Shown: positions 1 through 12,074, counted from the stretch's first letter. The stretch is 64,000 nt of DNA from Rhopalosiphum padi (GCF_020882245.1 NW_026870018.1:29923-93922), one strand, 5' to 3'. A program made the numbers and translations. The notes: generated from the sequence alone by a model not told the origin.

Positions 1-1050
1 TAAGGAAAAATGTTAAATTTAATTTACTTGATGGATATTAATCAATTATTATGAAGTTTTTTGATGAATTAAAGGTTTTTTTAATATATTTTAAGGAAAT
101 TTCTGGTTTTTAATCATTTATTATGGAGGTTTGTTAAGGAAAAATGTTAAATTTAATGTATTTGATGGTTTTAAATCGGTTATTATTGGGGGTTTTTAAG
201 GAAAAATGTTAAATTTAATTTATTTGATGGATATAAATCAATTATTATGGGGTTTTTTGATGAATTAATGGTTTTTTTTTATACATTTTAAGGAAATTTC
301 TGGTTTTTAATAATTTATTATGGGGGTTTGTTAAGGAAAAATGTTAAATTTAATTTATTTGATGGATTTAAATCAATTATTATGGGGTTTTTTGATGAAT
401 TAATGGTTTTTTTAATAAATTTTAAGGAAATTTCTGGTTTTTAATCATTTATTATGGGGGGTTGTTAAGGAAAAATGTTAAATTTAATTTAATTGATGGA
501 TTTAAATCAATTATTATGGGTTTTTTTGATGAATTAATGGTTTTTTTAATACATTTTAAGGAAATTTCTTGTTTTAAATCGTTTATTATTGGGGGTTGTT
601 AAGGAAAAATGTTAAATTTAATTTATTTGATGGATTTAAATCAATTATTATGGGTTTTTTTTGATGAATTAATGGTTTTTTTTAATACATATTAAGGAAA
701 TTTCTGGTTTTTAATCATTTATGATGGGGGTTTGTTAAGGAAAAATGTTAAATTTAATGTATTTGATGGATTTAAATCAATTATTATGGGTTTTTTTGAT
801 GAATTAATGGTTTTTTTAATACATTTTAAGGAAATTTCTGGTTTTAAATCGTTTATTATTGGGGGTTGTTAAGGAAAAATGTTCTATTTAATGTATTTGA
901 TGGATTTAAATCGGTTATTATTGGGGGTTGTTAAGGAAAAATGTTAAATTTAATTTACTAGATGGATATTAATCAATTATTATGGGTTTTTTTTGATGAA
1001 TTAAAGGTTTTTTTAATATATTTTAAGGAAATTTCTGGTTTTTAATCATT
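1..1050 (+). repeat. Higher-order block, copy 1 of the 4.40-kb-offset pair
   Basis: Base 1 corresponds to base 4401, and the two stretches stay aligned for about 1 kb with the same order of unit variants. Shared markers are TATTATGAAG near the start, a TATGGAGG ending, GGGTTTTTAAGG lacking the usual TTG, ATTTCTTGTTTT, and ATTTATGATGGGGG. The offset drifts from 4400 to 4397 through T-run length changes. The copies separate near the end: this one has TTTACTAGATGG then TATGGG, where the other has TTTACTTGATGG then TATGAAG. Confidence 0.85.
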
Positions 1051-3217
1051 TATTATGGGGGGTTGTTAAGGAAAAATGTTAAATTTAATTTAATTGATGG
1101 ATTTAAATCAATTATTATGGGTTTTTTTGATGAATTAATGGTTTTTTTTAATACATTTTAAGGAAATTTCTGGTTTTAAATCGTTTATTATTGGGGGTTG
1201 TTAAGGAAAAATGTTAAATTTAATTTATTTGATGGATTTAAATCAATTATTATGGGGTTTTTTGATGAATTAATGGTTTTTTTAATACATTTTAAGGAAA
1301 TTTCTGGTTTTTAATCATTTATTGTGGGGGTTGTTAAGGAAAAATGTTAAATTTAATTTATTTGATGGATTTAAATCAATTATTATGGGGTTTTTTGATG
1401 AATTAATGGTTTTTTTAATACATTTTAAGGAAATTTCTGGTTTTTAATAATTTATTATGGGGGTTTGTTAAGGAAAAATGTTAAATTTAATTTATTTGAT
1501 GGATTTAAATCAATTATTATGGGGTTATTTGATGAATTAATGGTTTTTTTAATAAATTTTAAGGAAATTTCTGGTTTTTAATCATTTATTATGGGGGGTT
1601 GTTAAGGAAAAATGTTAAATTTAATTTAATTGATGGATTTAAATCAATTATTATGGGGTTTTTTGATGAATTAATGGTTTTTTGAATAAATTTTAAGGAA
1701 ATTTCTGGTTTTTAATCATATATTATAGAGGGGGTTGTTAAGGAAAAATGTTAAATTTAATTTATTTCAAAGATTTAAATCAATTATTATGGGTTTTTTT
1801 GATGAATTAATGGTTTTTTTAATACATTTTAAAGAAATTTCTGGTTTTAAATCGTTTATTATTGGGGGTTGTTAAGGAAAAATGTTCTATTTAATGTATT
1901 TGATGGTTTTAAATCGGTTATTATTGGGGGTTGTTAAGGAAAAATGTTAAATTTAATTTATTTGATGGATTTAAATCAATTATTATGGGGTTTTTTGATG
2001 AATTAATGGTTTTTTTAATAAATTTTAAGGAAATTTCTGGTTTTTAATCATTTATTATGGGGGGTTGTTAAGGAAAAATGTTAAATTTAATTTAATTGAT
2101 GGATTTATATCAATTATTATGGGTTTTTTTGATGAATTAATGGTTTTTTTAATACATTTTAAGGAAATTTCTGGTTTTAAATCGTTTATTATTGGGGGTT
2201 GTTAAGGAAAAATGTTAAATTTAATTTATTTGATGGATTTAAATCAATTATTATGGGGTTTTTTGATGAATTAATGGTTTTTTTAATACATTTTAAGGAA
2301 ATTTCTGGTTTTTAATCATTTATTGTGGGGGTTGTTAAGGAAAAATGTTAAATTTAATTTATTTGATGGATTTAAATCAATTATTATGGGGTTTTTTGAT
2401 GAATTAATGGTTTTTTTTAATACATTTTAAGGAAATTTCTGGTTTTTAATAATTTATTATGGGGGTTTGTTAAGGAAAAATGTTAAATTTAATTTATTTG
2501 ATGGATTTAAATCAATTATTATGGGGTTATTTGATGAATTAATGGTTTTTTTAATAAATTTTAAGGAAATTTCTGGTTTTTAATCATTTATTATGGGGGG
2601 TTGTTAAGGAAAAATGTTAAATTTAATTTAATTGATGGATTTAAATCAATTATTATGGGGTTTTTTGATGAATTAATGGTTTTTTGAATAAATTTTAAGG
2701 AAATTTCTGGTTTTTAATCATATATTATAGAGGGGGTTGTTAAGGAAAAATGTTAAATTTAATTTATTTCAAAGATTTAAATCAATTATTATGGGTTTTT
2801 TTGATGAATTAATGGTTTTTTTAATACATTTTAAAGAAATTTCTGGTTTTAAATCGTTTATTATTGGGGGTTGTTAAGGAAAAATGTTCTATTTAATGTA
2901 TTTGATGGTTTTAAATCGGTTATTATTGGGGGTTGTTAAGGAAAAATGTTAAATTTAATTTATTTGATGGATTTAAATCAATTATTATGGGGTTTTTTGA
3001 TGAATTAATGGTTTTTTTAATAAATTTTAAGGAAATTTCTGGTTTTTAATCATTTATTATGGGGGGTTGTTAAGGAAAAATGTTAAATTTAATTTAATTG
3101 ATGGATTTATATCAATTATTATGGGTTTTTTTGATGAATTAATGGTTTTTTTAATACATTTTAAGGAAATTTCTGGTTTTAAATCGTTTATTATTGGGGG
3201 TTGTTAAGGAAAAATGT
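1000..3217 (+). repeat. 1,002-bp higher-order repeat, about 2.2 tandem copies
   Basis: Private variants recur at a constant offset of 1001-1002 bp. TATTATAGAGGGGG has its first G at 1728 and 2730. The C of TATTTCAAAG is at 1768 and 2770. GGGGTTATTTGATG starts at 1521 and 2523. ATTGTGGGGG starts at 1321 and 2322. GGATTTATATC is at 2101 and 3102. The match runs from about 1000 to 2215 against 2002 to 3217, so the copies directly abut. It ends where copy 2 continues with a TTCTATTT short unit and copy 1 with a long unit. Confidence 0.9.
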
Positions 3218-3770
3218 TCTATTTAATGTATTTGATGGTTTTAAATCGGTTATTATTGGGGGTTGTTAAGGAAAAATGTTAAATTTAATTTATTTGATGG
3301 ATTTAAATCAATTATTATGGGGTTTTTTGATGAATTAATGGTTTTTTTTAATACATTTTAAGGAAATTTCTGGTTTTTAATCATTTATTATGGGGGTTGT
3401 TAAGGAAAAATGTTAAATTTAATTTATTTGATGGATTTAAATCAATTATTATGGGGTTTTTTGATGAATTAATGGTTTTTTTTATACATTTTAAGGAAAT
3501 TTCTGGTTTTTAATAATTTATTATGGGGGTTTGTTAAGGAAAAATGTTAAATTTAATTTATTTGATGGATTTAAATCAATTATTATGGGGTTTTTTGATG
3601 AATTAATGGTTTTTTTAATAAATTTTAAGGAAATTTCTGGTTTTTAATCATTTATTATGGGGGGTTGTTAAGGAAAAATGTTAAATTTAATTTAATTGAT
3701 GGATTTAAATCAATTATTATGGGTTTTTTTGATGAATTAATGGTTTTTTTAATACATTTTAAGGAAATTT
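2332..3770 (+). repeat. Higher-order block, copy 1 of the 4.19-kb-offset pair
   Basis: This stretch has the same unit order as 6520-7957. The C of TATTTCAAAG is at 2770 and 6957, and the C of a TTCTATTT short unit is at 3219 and 7406, both 4187 apart. GGGGTTATTTGATG starts at 2523 and 6712. GGATTTATATC is also shared. It overlaps the second copy of the 1,002-bp repeat, so one sequence belongs to two nested duplications. Confidence 0.85.
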
Positions 3771-3840
3771 CTGGTTTTAAATCGTTTATTATTGGGGGTT
3801 GTTAAGGAAAAATGTTCTATTTAATGTATTTGATGGATTT

Positions 3841-3885
3841 AAATCGGTTATTATTGGGTTTTTTGATGAATTATTGGTTTTTTTT
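3841..3885 (+). repeat. Hybrid junction: short unit joined directly to module B
   Basis: AATCGGTTATTATTGGG, the end of a short unit, runs straight into TTTTTTGATGAATTATTGG, the start of module B. Normally B follows the ATTATTATGGGG end of an A module. The G-run is shortened at the join. This looks like recombination within the shared ATTATTxTGGGG ends, which would swap the A module of a long unit for a short-unit type. Confidence 0.75.
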
Positions 3886-4400
3886 ATACATTTTAAGGAA
3901 ATTTCTGGTTTTTAATAATTTATTATGGGGTTTTGTTAAGGAAAAATGTTAAATTTAATTTATTTGATGGATTTAAATCAATTATTATGGGGTTTTTTGA
4001 TGAATTAATGGTTTTTTTAATAAATTTTAAGGAAATTTCTGGTTTTTAATCATTTATTATGGGGGGTTGTTAAGGAAAAATGTTAAATTTAATTTAATTG
4101 ATGGATTTAAATCAATTATTATGGGTTTTTTTGATGAATTAATGGTTTTTTTAATACATTTTAAGGAAATTTCTGGTTTTAAATCGTTTATTATTGGGGG
4201 TTGTTAAGGAAAAATGTTAAATTTAATTTATTTGATGGATTTAAATCAATTATTATGGGGTTTTTTGATGAATTAATGGTTTTTTTAATAAATTTTAAGG
4301 AAATTTCTGGTTTTTAATCATTTATTATGGGGGGTTGTTAAGGAAAAATGTTAAATTTAATGTATTTGATGGTTTTAAATCGGTTATTATTGGGGGTTGT

Positions 4401-5447
4401 TAAGGAAAAATGTTAAATTTAATTTACTTGATGGATATTAATCAATTATTATGAAGTTTTTTGATGAATTAAAGGTTTTTTTAATATATTTTAAGGAAAT
4501 TTCTGGTTTTTAATCATTTATTATGGAGGTTTGTTAAGGAAAAATGTTAAATTTAATGTATTTGATGGTTTTAAATCGGTTATTATTGGGGGTTTTTAAG
4601 GAAAAATGTTAAATTTAATTTATTTGATGGATATAAATCAATTATTATGGGGTTTTTTGATGAATTAATGGTTTTTTTTATACATTTTAAGGAAATTTCT
4701 GGTTTTTAATAATTTATTATGGGGGTTTGTTAAGGAAAAATGTTAAATTTAATTTATTTGATGGATTTAAATCAATTATTATGGGGTTTTTTGATGAATT
4801 AATGGTTTTTTTAATAAATTTTAAGGAAATTTCTGGTTTTTAATCATTTATTATGGGGGGTTGTTAAGGAAAAATGTTAAATTTAATTTAATTGATGGAT
4901 TTAAATCAATTATTATGGGTTTTTTTGATGAATTAATGGTTTTTTTAATACATTTTAAGGAAATTTCTTGTTTTAAATCGTTTATTATTGGGGGTTGTTA
5001 AGGAAAAATGTTAAATTTAATTTATTTGATGGATTTAAATCAATTATTATGGGTTTTTTTGATGATTTAATGGTTTTTTTAATACATATTAAGGAAATTT
5101 CTGGTTTTTAATCATTTATGATGGGGGTTTGTTAAGGAAAAATGTTAAATTTAATGTATTTGATGGATTTAAATCAATTATTATGGGTTTTTTTGATGAA
5201 TTAATGGTTTTTTTAATACATTTTAAGGAAATTTCTGGTTTTAAATCGTTTATTATTGGGGGTTGTTAAGGAAAAATGTTCTATTTAATGTATTTGATGG
5301 ATTTAAATCGGTTATTATTGGGGGTTGTTAAGGAAAAATGTTAAATTTAATTTACTTGATGGATATTAATCAATTATTATGAAGTTTTTTGATGAATTAA
5401 AGGTTTTTTTAATATATTTTAAGGAAATTTCTGGTTTTTAATCATTT
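4401..5447 (+). repeat. Higher-order block, copy 2 of the 4.40-kb-offset pair
   Basis: Second copy of the block at the start of the window, with the same ordered markers (TATGGAGG, GGGTTTTTAAGG, ATTTCTTGTTTT, ATTTATGATGGGGG). Differences are a few T-run lengths, one substitution (TTGATGATTTAATGG near 5060) and the TATGAAG state at its end. After about 5450 the two contexts no longer match. Confidence 0.85.
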
Positions 5448-6368
5448 ATTATGGAGGTTTGTTAAGGAAAAATGTTAAATTTAATGTATTTGATGGTTTT
5501 AAATCGGTTATTATTGGGGGTTGTTAAGGAAAAATGTTAAATTTAATTTATTTGATGGATATTAATCAATTATTATGAAGTTTTTTGATGAATTAAAGGT
5601 TTTTTTAATATATTTTAAGGAAATTTCTGGTTTTTAATCATTTATTATGGGGGGTTGTTAAGGAAAAATGTTAAATTTAATTTAATTGATGGATTTAAAT
5701 CAATTATTATGGGTTTTTTTGATGAATTAATGGTTTTTTTAATACATTTTAAGGAAATTTCTGGTTTTAAATCGTTTATTATTGGGGGTTGTTAAGGAAA
5801 AATGTTAAATTTAATTTAATTGATGGATTTAAATCAATTATTATGGGTTTTTTTGATGAATTAATGGTTTTTTTAATACATTTTAAGGAAATTTCTTGTT
5901 TTAAATCGTTTATTATTGGGGGTTGTTAAGGAAAAATGTTAAATTTAATTTATTTGATGGATTTAAATCAATTATTATGGGTTTTTTTGATGAATTAATG
6001 GTTTTTTTAATACATATTAAGGAAATTTCTGGTTTTTAATCATTTATGATGGGGGTTTGTTAAGGAAAAATGTTAAATTTAATGTATTTGATGGATTTAA
6101 AATCAATTATTATGGGTTTTTTTGATGAATTAATGGTTTTTTTAATACATTTTAAGGAAATTTCTGGTTTTAAATCGTTTATTATTGGGGGTTGTTAAGG
6201 AAAAATGTTCTATTTAATGTATTTGATGGATTTAAATCGGTTATTATTGGGGGTTGTTAAGGAAAAATGTTAAATTTAATTTACTTGATGGATATTAATC
6301 AATTATTATGAAGTTTTTTGATGAATTAAAGGTTTTTTTAATATATTTTAAGGAAATTTCTGGTTTTT
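4855..6368 (+). repeat. 926-928-bp offset duplication
   Basis: The stretch 4855-5440 recurs at 5781-6368. ATTTCTTGTTTT is at about 4965 and 5892, ATGATGGGGG starts at 5118 and 6046, and TATGAAG units follow in both. The spacer between the two copies is ordinary array. The first copy also belongs to the 4.40-kb-offset pair, so this block exists at least three times in the left arm. Confidence 0.8.
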
Positions 6369-6519
6369 AATCATTTATTATGGGGGGTTGTTAAGGAAAA
6401 ATGTTAAATTTAATTTAATTGATGGATTTAAATCAATTATTATGGGTTTTTTTGATGAATTAATGGTTTTTTTAATACATTTTAAGGAAATTTCTGGTTT
6501 TAAATCGTTTATTATTGGG

Positions 6520-7957
6520 GGTTGTTAAGGAAAAATGTTAAATTTAATTTATTTGATGGATTTAAATCAATTATTATGGGGTTTTTTGATGAATTAATGG
6601 TTTTTTTAATACATTTTAAGGAAATTTCTGGTTTTTAATAATTTATTATGGGGGTTTGTTAAGGAAAAATGTTAAATTTAATTTATTTGATGGATTTAAA
6701 TCAATTATTATGGGGTTATTTGATGAATTAATGGTTTTTTTAATAAATTTTAAGGAAATTTCTGGTTTTTAATCATTTATTATGGGGGGTTGTTAAGGAA
6801 AAATGTTAAATTTAATTTAATTGATGGATTTAAATCAATTATTATGGGGTTTTTTGATGAATTAATGGTTTTTTGAATAAATTTTAAGGAAATTTCTGGT
6901 TTTTAATCATATATTATGGGGGGTTGTTAAGGAAAAATGTTAAATTTAATTTATTTCAAAGATTTAAATCAATTATTATGGGTTTTTTTGATGAATTAAT
7001 GGTTTTTTTAATACATTTTAAAGAAATTTCTGGTTTTAAATCGTTTATTATTGGGGGTTGTTAAGGAAAAATGTTCTATTTAATGTATTTGATGGTTTTA
7101 AATCGGTTATTATTGGGGGTTGTTAAGGAAAAATGTTAAATTTAATTTATTTGATGGATTTAAATCAATTATTATGGGGTTTTTTGATGAATTAATGGTT
7201 TTTTTAATAAATTTTAAGGAAATTTCTGGTTTTTAATCATTTATTATGGGGGGTTGTTAAGGAAAAATGTTAAATTTAATTTAATTGATGGATTTATATC
7301 AATTATTATGGGTTTTTTTGATGAATTAATGGTTTTTTTAATACATTTTAAGGAAATTTCTGGTTTTAAATCGTTTATTATTGGGGGTTGTTAAGGAAAA
7401 ATGTTCTATTTAATGTATTTGATGGTTTTAAATCGGTTATTATTGGGGGTTGTTAAGGAAAAATGTTAAATTTAATTTATTTGATGGATTTAAATCAATT
7501 ATTATGGGGTTTTTTGATGAATTAATGGTTTTTTTAATACATTTTAAGGAAATTTCTGGTTTTTAATCATTTATTATGGGGGTTGTTAAGGAAAAATGTT
7601 AAATTTAATTTATTTGATGGATTTAAATCAATTATTATGGGGTTTTTTGATGAATTAATGGTTTTTTTTATACATTTTAAGGAAATTTCTGGTTTTTAAT
7701 AATTTATTATGGGGGTTTGTTAAGGAAAAATGTTAAATTTAATTTATTTGATGGATTTAAATCAATTATTATGGGGTTTTTTGATGAATTAATGGTTTTT
7801 TTAATACATTTTAAGGAAATTTCTGGTTTTTAATCATTAATTATGGGGGGTTGTTAAGGAAAAATGTTAAATTTAATTTAATTGAAGGATTTAAATCAAT
7901 TATTATGGGTTTTTTTGATGAATTAATGGTTTTTTTAATACATTTTAAGGAAATTTC
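6520..7957 (+). repeat. Higher-order block, copy 2 of the 4.19-kb-offset pair
   Basis: Matches 2332-3770 in order. It lacks the ATAGAG insertion of the earlier copies (TATATTATGGGGGG at about 6908 where they have TATTATAGAGGGGG), so the insertion arose or was lost after the first duplication. Near its end it carries private changes, CATTAATTATGG and TTTAATTGAAGG. Confidence 0.82.
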
Positions 7958-8379
7958 TGGTTTTTAATCATTTATTATGGGGGTTTGTTAAGGAAAAATG
8001 TTAAATTTAATGTATTTGATGGTTTTAAATCGTTTATTATTGGGGGTTGTTAAGGAAAAATGTTAAATTTAATGTATTTGATGGTTTTAAATCGGTTATT
8101 ATTGGGGGTTTTTAAGGAAAAATGTTAAATTTAATTTATTTGATGGATATAAATCAATTATTATGGGGTTTTTTGATGAATTAATGGTTTTTTTAATAAA
8201 TTTTAAGGAAATTTCTGGTTTTTAATCATATATTATGGGGGGTTGTTAAGGAAAAATGTTAAATTTAATTTATTTCAAAGATTTAAATCAATTATTATGG
8301 GTTTTTTTGATGAATTAATGGTTTTTTTAATACATTTTAAGGAAATTTCTGGTTTTAAATCGTTTATTATTGGGGGTTG

Positions 8380-8441
8380 TTAAGGAAAAATGTTCTATTT
8401 AATGTATTTGATGGTTTTTAATCGGTTATTATTGGGGGTTG
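8380..8441 (+). repeat. Exemplar short unit of the left arm (62 bp)
   Basis: Measured from one TTAAGG to the next, this unit is 62 bp and matches module A of the long unit over its length. It differs by ATGTTCTATTTAATGTATTT in place of the usual ATGTTAAATTTAATTTATTT, and it ends in AATCGGTTATTATTGGGGG. It contains one of the few CpG sites in the array (AATCGG). Short units occur singly or in pairs between long units and act as landmarks for tracing higher-order repeats. Confidence 0.95.
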
Positions 8442-9114
8442 TTAAGGAAAAATGTTAAATTTAATTTATTTGATGGATTTAAATCAATTATTATGGGGTT
8501 TTTTGATGAATTAATGGTTTTTTTAATACATTTTAAGGAAATTTCTGGTTTTAAACATTTATTATGGGGGTTGTTAAGGAAAAATGTTAAATTTAATTTA
8601 TTTGATGGATTTAAATCAATTATTATGGGGTTTTTTGATGAATTAATGGTTTTTTTTATACATTTTAAGGAAATTTCTGGTTTTTAATAATTTATTATGG
8701 GGGTTTGTTAAGGAAAAATGTTAAATTTAATTTATTTGATGGATTTAAATCAATTTTTATGGGTTTTTTGATGAATTAATGGTTTTTTTAATAAATTTTA
8801 AGGAAATTTCTGGTTTTTAATCATTTATTATGGGAGGTTGTTAAGGAAAAATGTTAAATTTAATTTAATTGATGGATTTAAATCAATTATTATGGGTTTT
8901 TTTGATGAATTAATGGTTTTTTTAATACATTTTGAGGAAATTTCTGGTTTTAAATCGTTTATTATTGGGGGTTGTTAAGGAAAAATGTTAAATTTAATTT
9001 ATTTGATGGATTTAAATCAATTATTATGGGTTTTTTTGATGAATTAATGGTTTTTTTAATAAATTTTAAGGAAATTTCTGGTTCTTAATCATTTATTATG
9101 GGGGGTTGTTAAGG

Positions 9115-9913
9115 AAAAATGTTAAATTTAATTTAATTGATGGATTTAAATCAATTATTATGGGTTTTTTTGATGAATTAATGGTTTTTTTAATACATTT
9201 TAAGGAAATTTCTGGTTTTAAATCGTTTATTATTGGGGGTTGTTAAGGAAAAATGTTCTATTTAATGTATTTGATGGTTTTAAATCGGTTATTATTGGGG
9301 GTTGTTAAGGAAAAATGTTAAATTTAATTTATTTGATGGATATTAATCAATTATTATGAAGTTTTTTGATGAATTAAAGGTTTTTTTAATATATTTTAAG
9401 GAAATTTCTGGTTTTTAATCATTTATTATGGGGGTTTGTTAAGGAAAAATGTTAAATTTAATGTATTTGATGGTTTTAAATAGTTTTTTATTGGGGGTTG
9501 TTAAGAAAAAACGTTAAATTTAATTTATTTGATGGATTTAAATCAATTATTATGGGGTTTTTTGATGAATTAATGGTTTTTTTAATAAATTTTAAGAAAA
9601 TTTCTGGTTTTTAATCATTTATTATGGGGGTTGTTAAGGAAAAATGTTAAATTTAATTTATTTGATGGATTCAAATCAATTATTATGGGGTTTTTTGATG
9701 AATTAATGGTTTTTTTTATACATTTTAAGGAAATTTCTGGTTTTTAATAATTTATTATGGGGGTTTGTTAAGGAAAAATGTTAAATTTAATTTATTTGAT
9801 GGATTTAAATCAATTATTATGGGGTTTTTTGATGAATTAATGGTTTTTTTAATAAATTTTAAGGAAATTTCTGGTTTTTAATCATTTATTATGGGAGGTT
9901 GTTAAGGAAAAAT
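9115..9913 (+). repeat. Higher-order block, copy 1 of the 1,661-bp-offset pair
   Basis: This segment recurs just before the gap. The markers are TAGTTTTTTATTGGGGG followed by TTAAGAAAAAACGTT (ACGTT at 9511 and 11172), GATTCAAATC, and TATGGGAGG (TGGG at 9892 and 11553). Base 9914 corresponds to the first N of the gap. The markers TAGTTTTTTATT and AACGTT are rare in this arm but very common, reverse-complemented, in the right arm. Confidence 0.88.
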
Positions 9914-10774
9914 GTTAAATTTAATTTTAATTGATGGATTTAAATCAATTATTATGGGTTTTTTTGATGAATTAATGGTTTTTTTAATACATTTTGAGGA
10001 AATTTCTGGTTTTAAATCGTTTATTATTGGGGGTTGTTAAGGAAAAATGTTAAATTTAATTTATTTGATGGATTTAAATCAATTATTATGGGTTTTTTTG
10101 ATGAATTAATGGTTTTTTTAATACATATTAAGGAAATTTCTGGTTTTTAATCATTTATGATGGGGGTTTGTTAAGGAAAAATGTTAAATTTAATGTATTT
10201 GATGGATTTAAATCAATTATTATGGGTTTTTTTGATGAATTAATGGTTTTTTTAATACATTTTAAGGAAATTTCTGGTTTTTAATAATTTATTATGGGGG
10301 GTTGTTAAGGAAAAATGTTAAATTTAATTTAATTGATGGATTTAAATCAATTATTATGGGTTTTTTTGATGAATTAATGGTTTTTTTAATACATTTTAAG
10401 GAAATTTCTGGTTTTAAATCGTTTATTATTGGGGGTTGTTAAGGAAAAATGTTAAATTTAATGTATTTGATGGTTTTAAATCGGTTATTATTAGGGGTTG
10501 TTAAGGAAAAATGTTAAATTTAATTTATTTGATGGATATTAATCAATTATTATGAAGTTTTTTGATGAATTAAAGGTTTTTTTAATATATTTTAAGGAAA
10601 TTTCTGGTTTTTAATCATTTATTATGGGGGGTTGTTAAGGAAAAATGTTAAATTTAATTTAATTGATGGATTTAAATCAATTATTATGGGTTTTTTTGAT
10701 GAATTAATGGTTTTTTTAATACATTTTAAGGAAATTTCTGGTTTTAAATCGTTTATTATTGGGGGTTGTTAAGG

Positions 10775-11574
10775 AAAAATGTTAAATTTAATTTAATTGA
10801 TGGATTTAAATCAATTATTATGGGTTTTTTTTGATGAATTAATGGTTTTTTTAATACATTTTAAGGAAATTTCTGGTTTTAAATCGTTTATTATTGGGGG
10901 TTGTTAAGGAAAAATGTTCTATTTAATGTATTTGATGGTTTTAAATCGGTTATTATTGGGGGTTGTTAAGGAAAAATGTTAAATTTAATTTATTTGATGG
11001 ATATTAATCAATTATTATGAAGTTTTTTGATGAATTAAAGGTTTTTTTAATATATTTTAAGGAAATTTCTGGTTTTTAATCATTTATTATGGGGGTTTGT
11101 TAAGGAAAAATGTTAAATTTAATGTATTTGATGGTTTTAAATAGTTTTTTATTGGGGGTTGTTAAGAAAAAACGTTAAATTTAATTTATTTGATGGATTT
11201 AAATCAATTATTATGGGGTTTTTTGATGAATTAATGGTTTTTTTAATAAATTTTAAGAAAATTTCTGGTTTTTAATCATTTATTATGGGGGTTGTTAAGG
11301 AAAAATGTTAAATTTAATTTATTTGATGGATTCAAATCAATTATTATGGGGTTTTTTGATGAATTAATGGTTTTTTTTTATACATTTTAAGGAAATTTCT
11401 GGTTTTTAATAATTTATTATGGGGGTTTGTTAAGGAAAAATGTTAAATTTAATTTATTTGATGGATTTAAATCAATTATTATGGGGTTTTTTGATGAATT
11501 AATGGTTTTTTTAATAAATTTTAAGGAAATTTCTGGTTTTTAATCATTTATTATGGGAGGTTGTTAAGGAAAAA
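10775..11574 (+). repeat. Higher-order block, copy 2 of the 1,661-bp-offset pair, cut by the gap
   Basis: Copy of 9115-9913 at an offset of 1661 bp with the same markers, plus one-base T-run changes. It is truncated by the N run, so its continuation is unknown. If the array simply continued as in copy 1, the next bases would resemble 9914 onward in the plus orientation. Instead the sequence after the gap is in the opposite orientation. Confidence 0.88.
11430..11563 (+). repeat. Exemplar long unit (134 bp, modules A+B)
   Basis: One full long unit, measured from TTAAGGAAAAATG to the next. Module A is 11430-11486: it has TTAAGGAAAAATGTT, an AT-rich centre, the 10-bp perfect palindrome GATTTAAATC, and ends in ATTATTATGGGG. 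Module B is 11487-11563: TTTTTTGATGAATTAATGG, a T-run, then TTTTAAGGAAATTTCTGG and an ending in ATTTATTATGGGAGG. Common variation sits at fixed positions: GATTTAAATC, GATTTATATC or GATATTAATC in A; AATACATT, AATAAATT or AATATATT in B; and TTTTTAATCATTTATTATGG or TTTTAAATCGTTTATTATTG at the end of B. Confidence 0.95.
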
Positions 11575-12074
11575 NNNNNNNNNNNNNNNNNNNNNNNNNN
11601 NNNNNNNNNNNNNNNNNNNNNNNNNNNNNNNNNNNNNNNNNNNNNNNNNNNNNNNNNNNNNNNNNNNNNNNNNNNNNNNNNNNNNNNNNNNNNNNNNNNN
11701 NNNNNNNNNNNNNNNNNNNNNNNNNNNNNNNNNNNNNNNNNNNNNNNNNNNNNNNNNNNNNNNNNNNNNNNNNNNNNNNNNNNNNNNNNNNNNNNNNNNN
11801 NNNNNNNNNNNNNNNNNNNNNNNNNNNNNNNNNNNNNNNNNNNNNNNNNNNNNNNNNNNNNNNNNNNNNNNNNNNNNNNNNNNNNNNNNNNNNNNNNNNN
11901 NNNNNNNNNNNNNNNNNNNNNNNNNNNNNNNNNNNNNNNNNNNNNNNNNNNNNNNNNNNNNNNNNNNNNNNNNNNNNNNNNNNNNNNNNNNNNNNNNNNN
12001 NNNNNNNNNNNNNNNNNNNNNNNNNNNNNNNNNNNNNNNNNNNNNNNNNNNNNNNNNNNNNNNNNNNNNNNNNN
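11575..12074. other. Assembly gap, 500 N
   Basis: Exactly 500 unspecified bases. A round length is usually a scaffolder's placeholder, so the true distance is unknown. Flanks on both sides are the same satellite family but in opposite orientations. Confidence 0.99.

Larger units (their letters stand above)
1..11574 (+). repeat. Satellite array, left arm (G-rich strand on plus)
   Basis: The whole interval is tandem copies of two related AT-rich units: a long unit of about 133-134 bp and a short unit of about 62 bp, each opening with TTGTTAAGGAAAAATGTT and closing with a G-run of 4-6. Nearly all G+C on the plus strand is G. Variants typical of this arm are short units with ATGTTCTATTTAATG, long units with TATTATGAAG, and long units with TTTATTTCAAAGATTT. 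The TTCTATTT short unit was not seen in the right arm. Units differ mostly by substitutions and by T-run or G-run length. Larger blocks recur at offsets of about 0.93, 1.00, 1.66, 4.19 and 4.40 kb. No gene, tRNA, rRNA or transposon is visible. The strand given is that of the G-rich repeat orientation, not transcription. Confidence 0.97.

Noticed and set aside
8439..8687. Open frame of 82 codons on plus
   Set aside because: It starts at TTG and is two long units read through. It is open because the first unit is 132-133 bp and lost its usual TAA near the end (GGTTTTAAACATTTATT). The peptide is just the repeat in translation, and neighbouring units are closed by stops.
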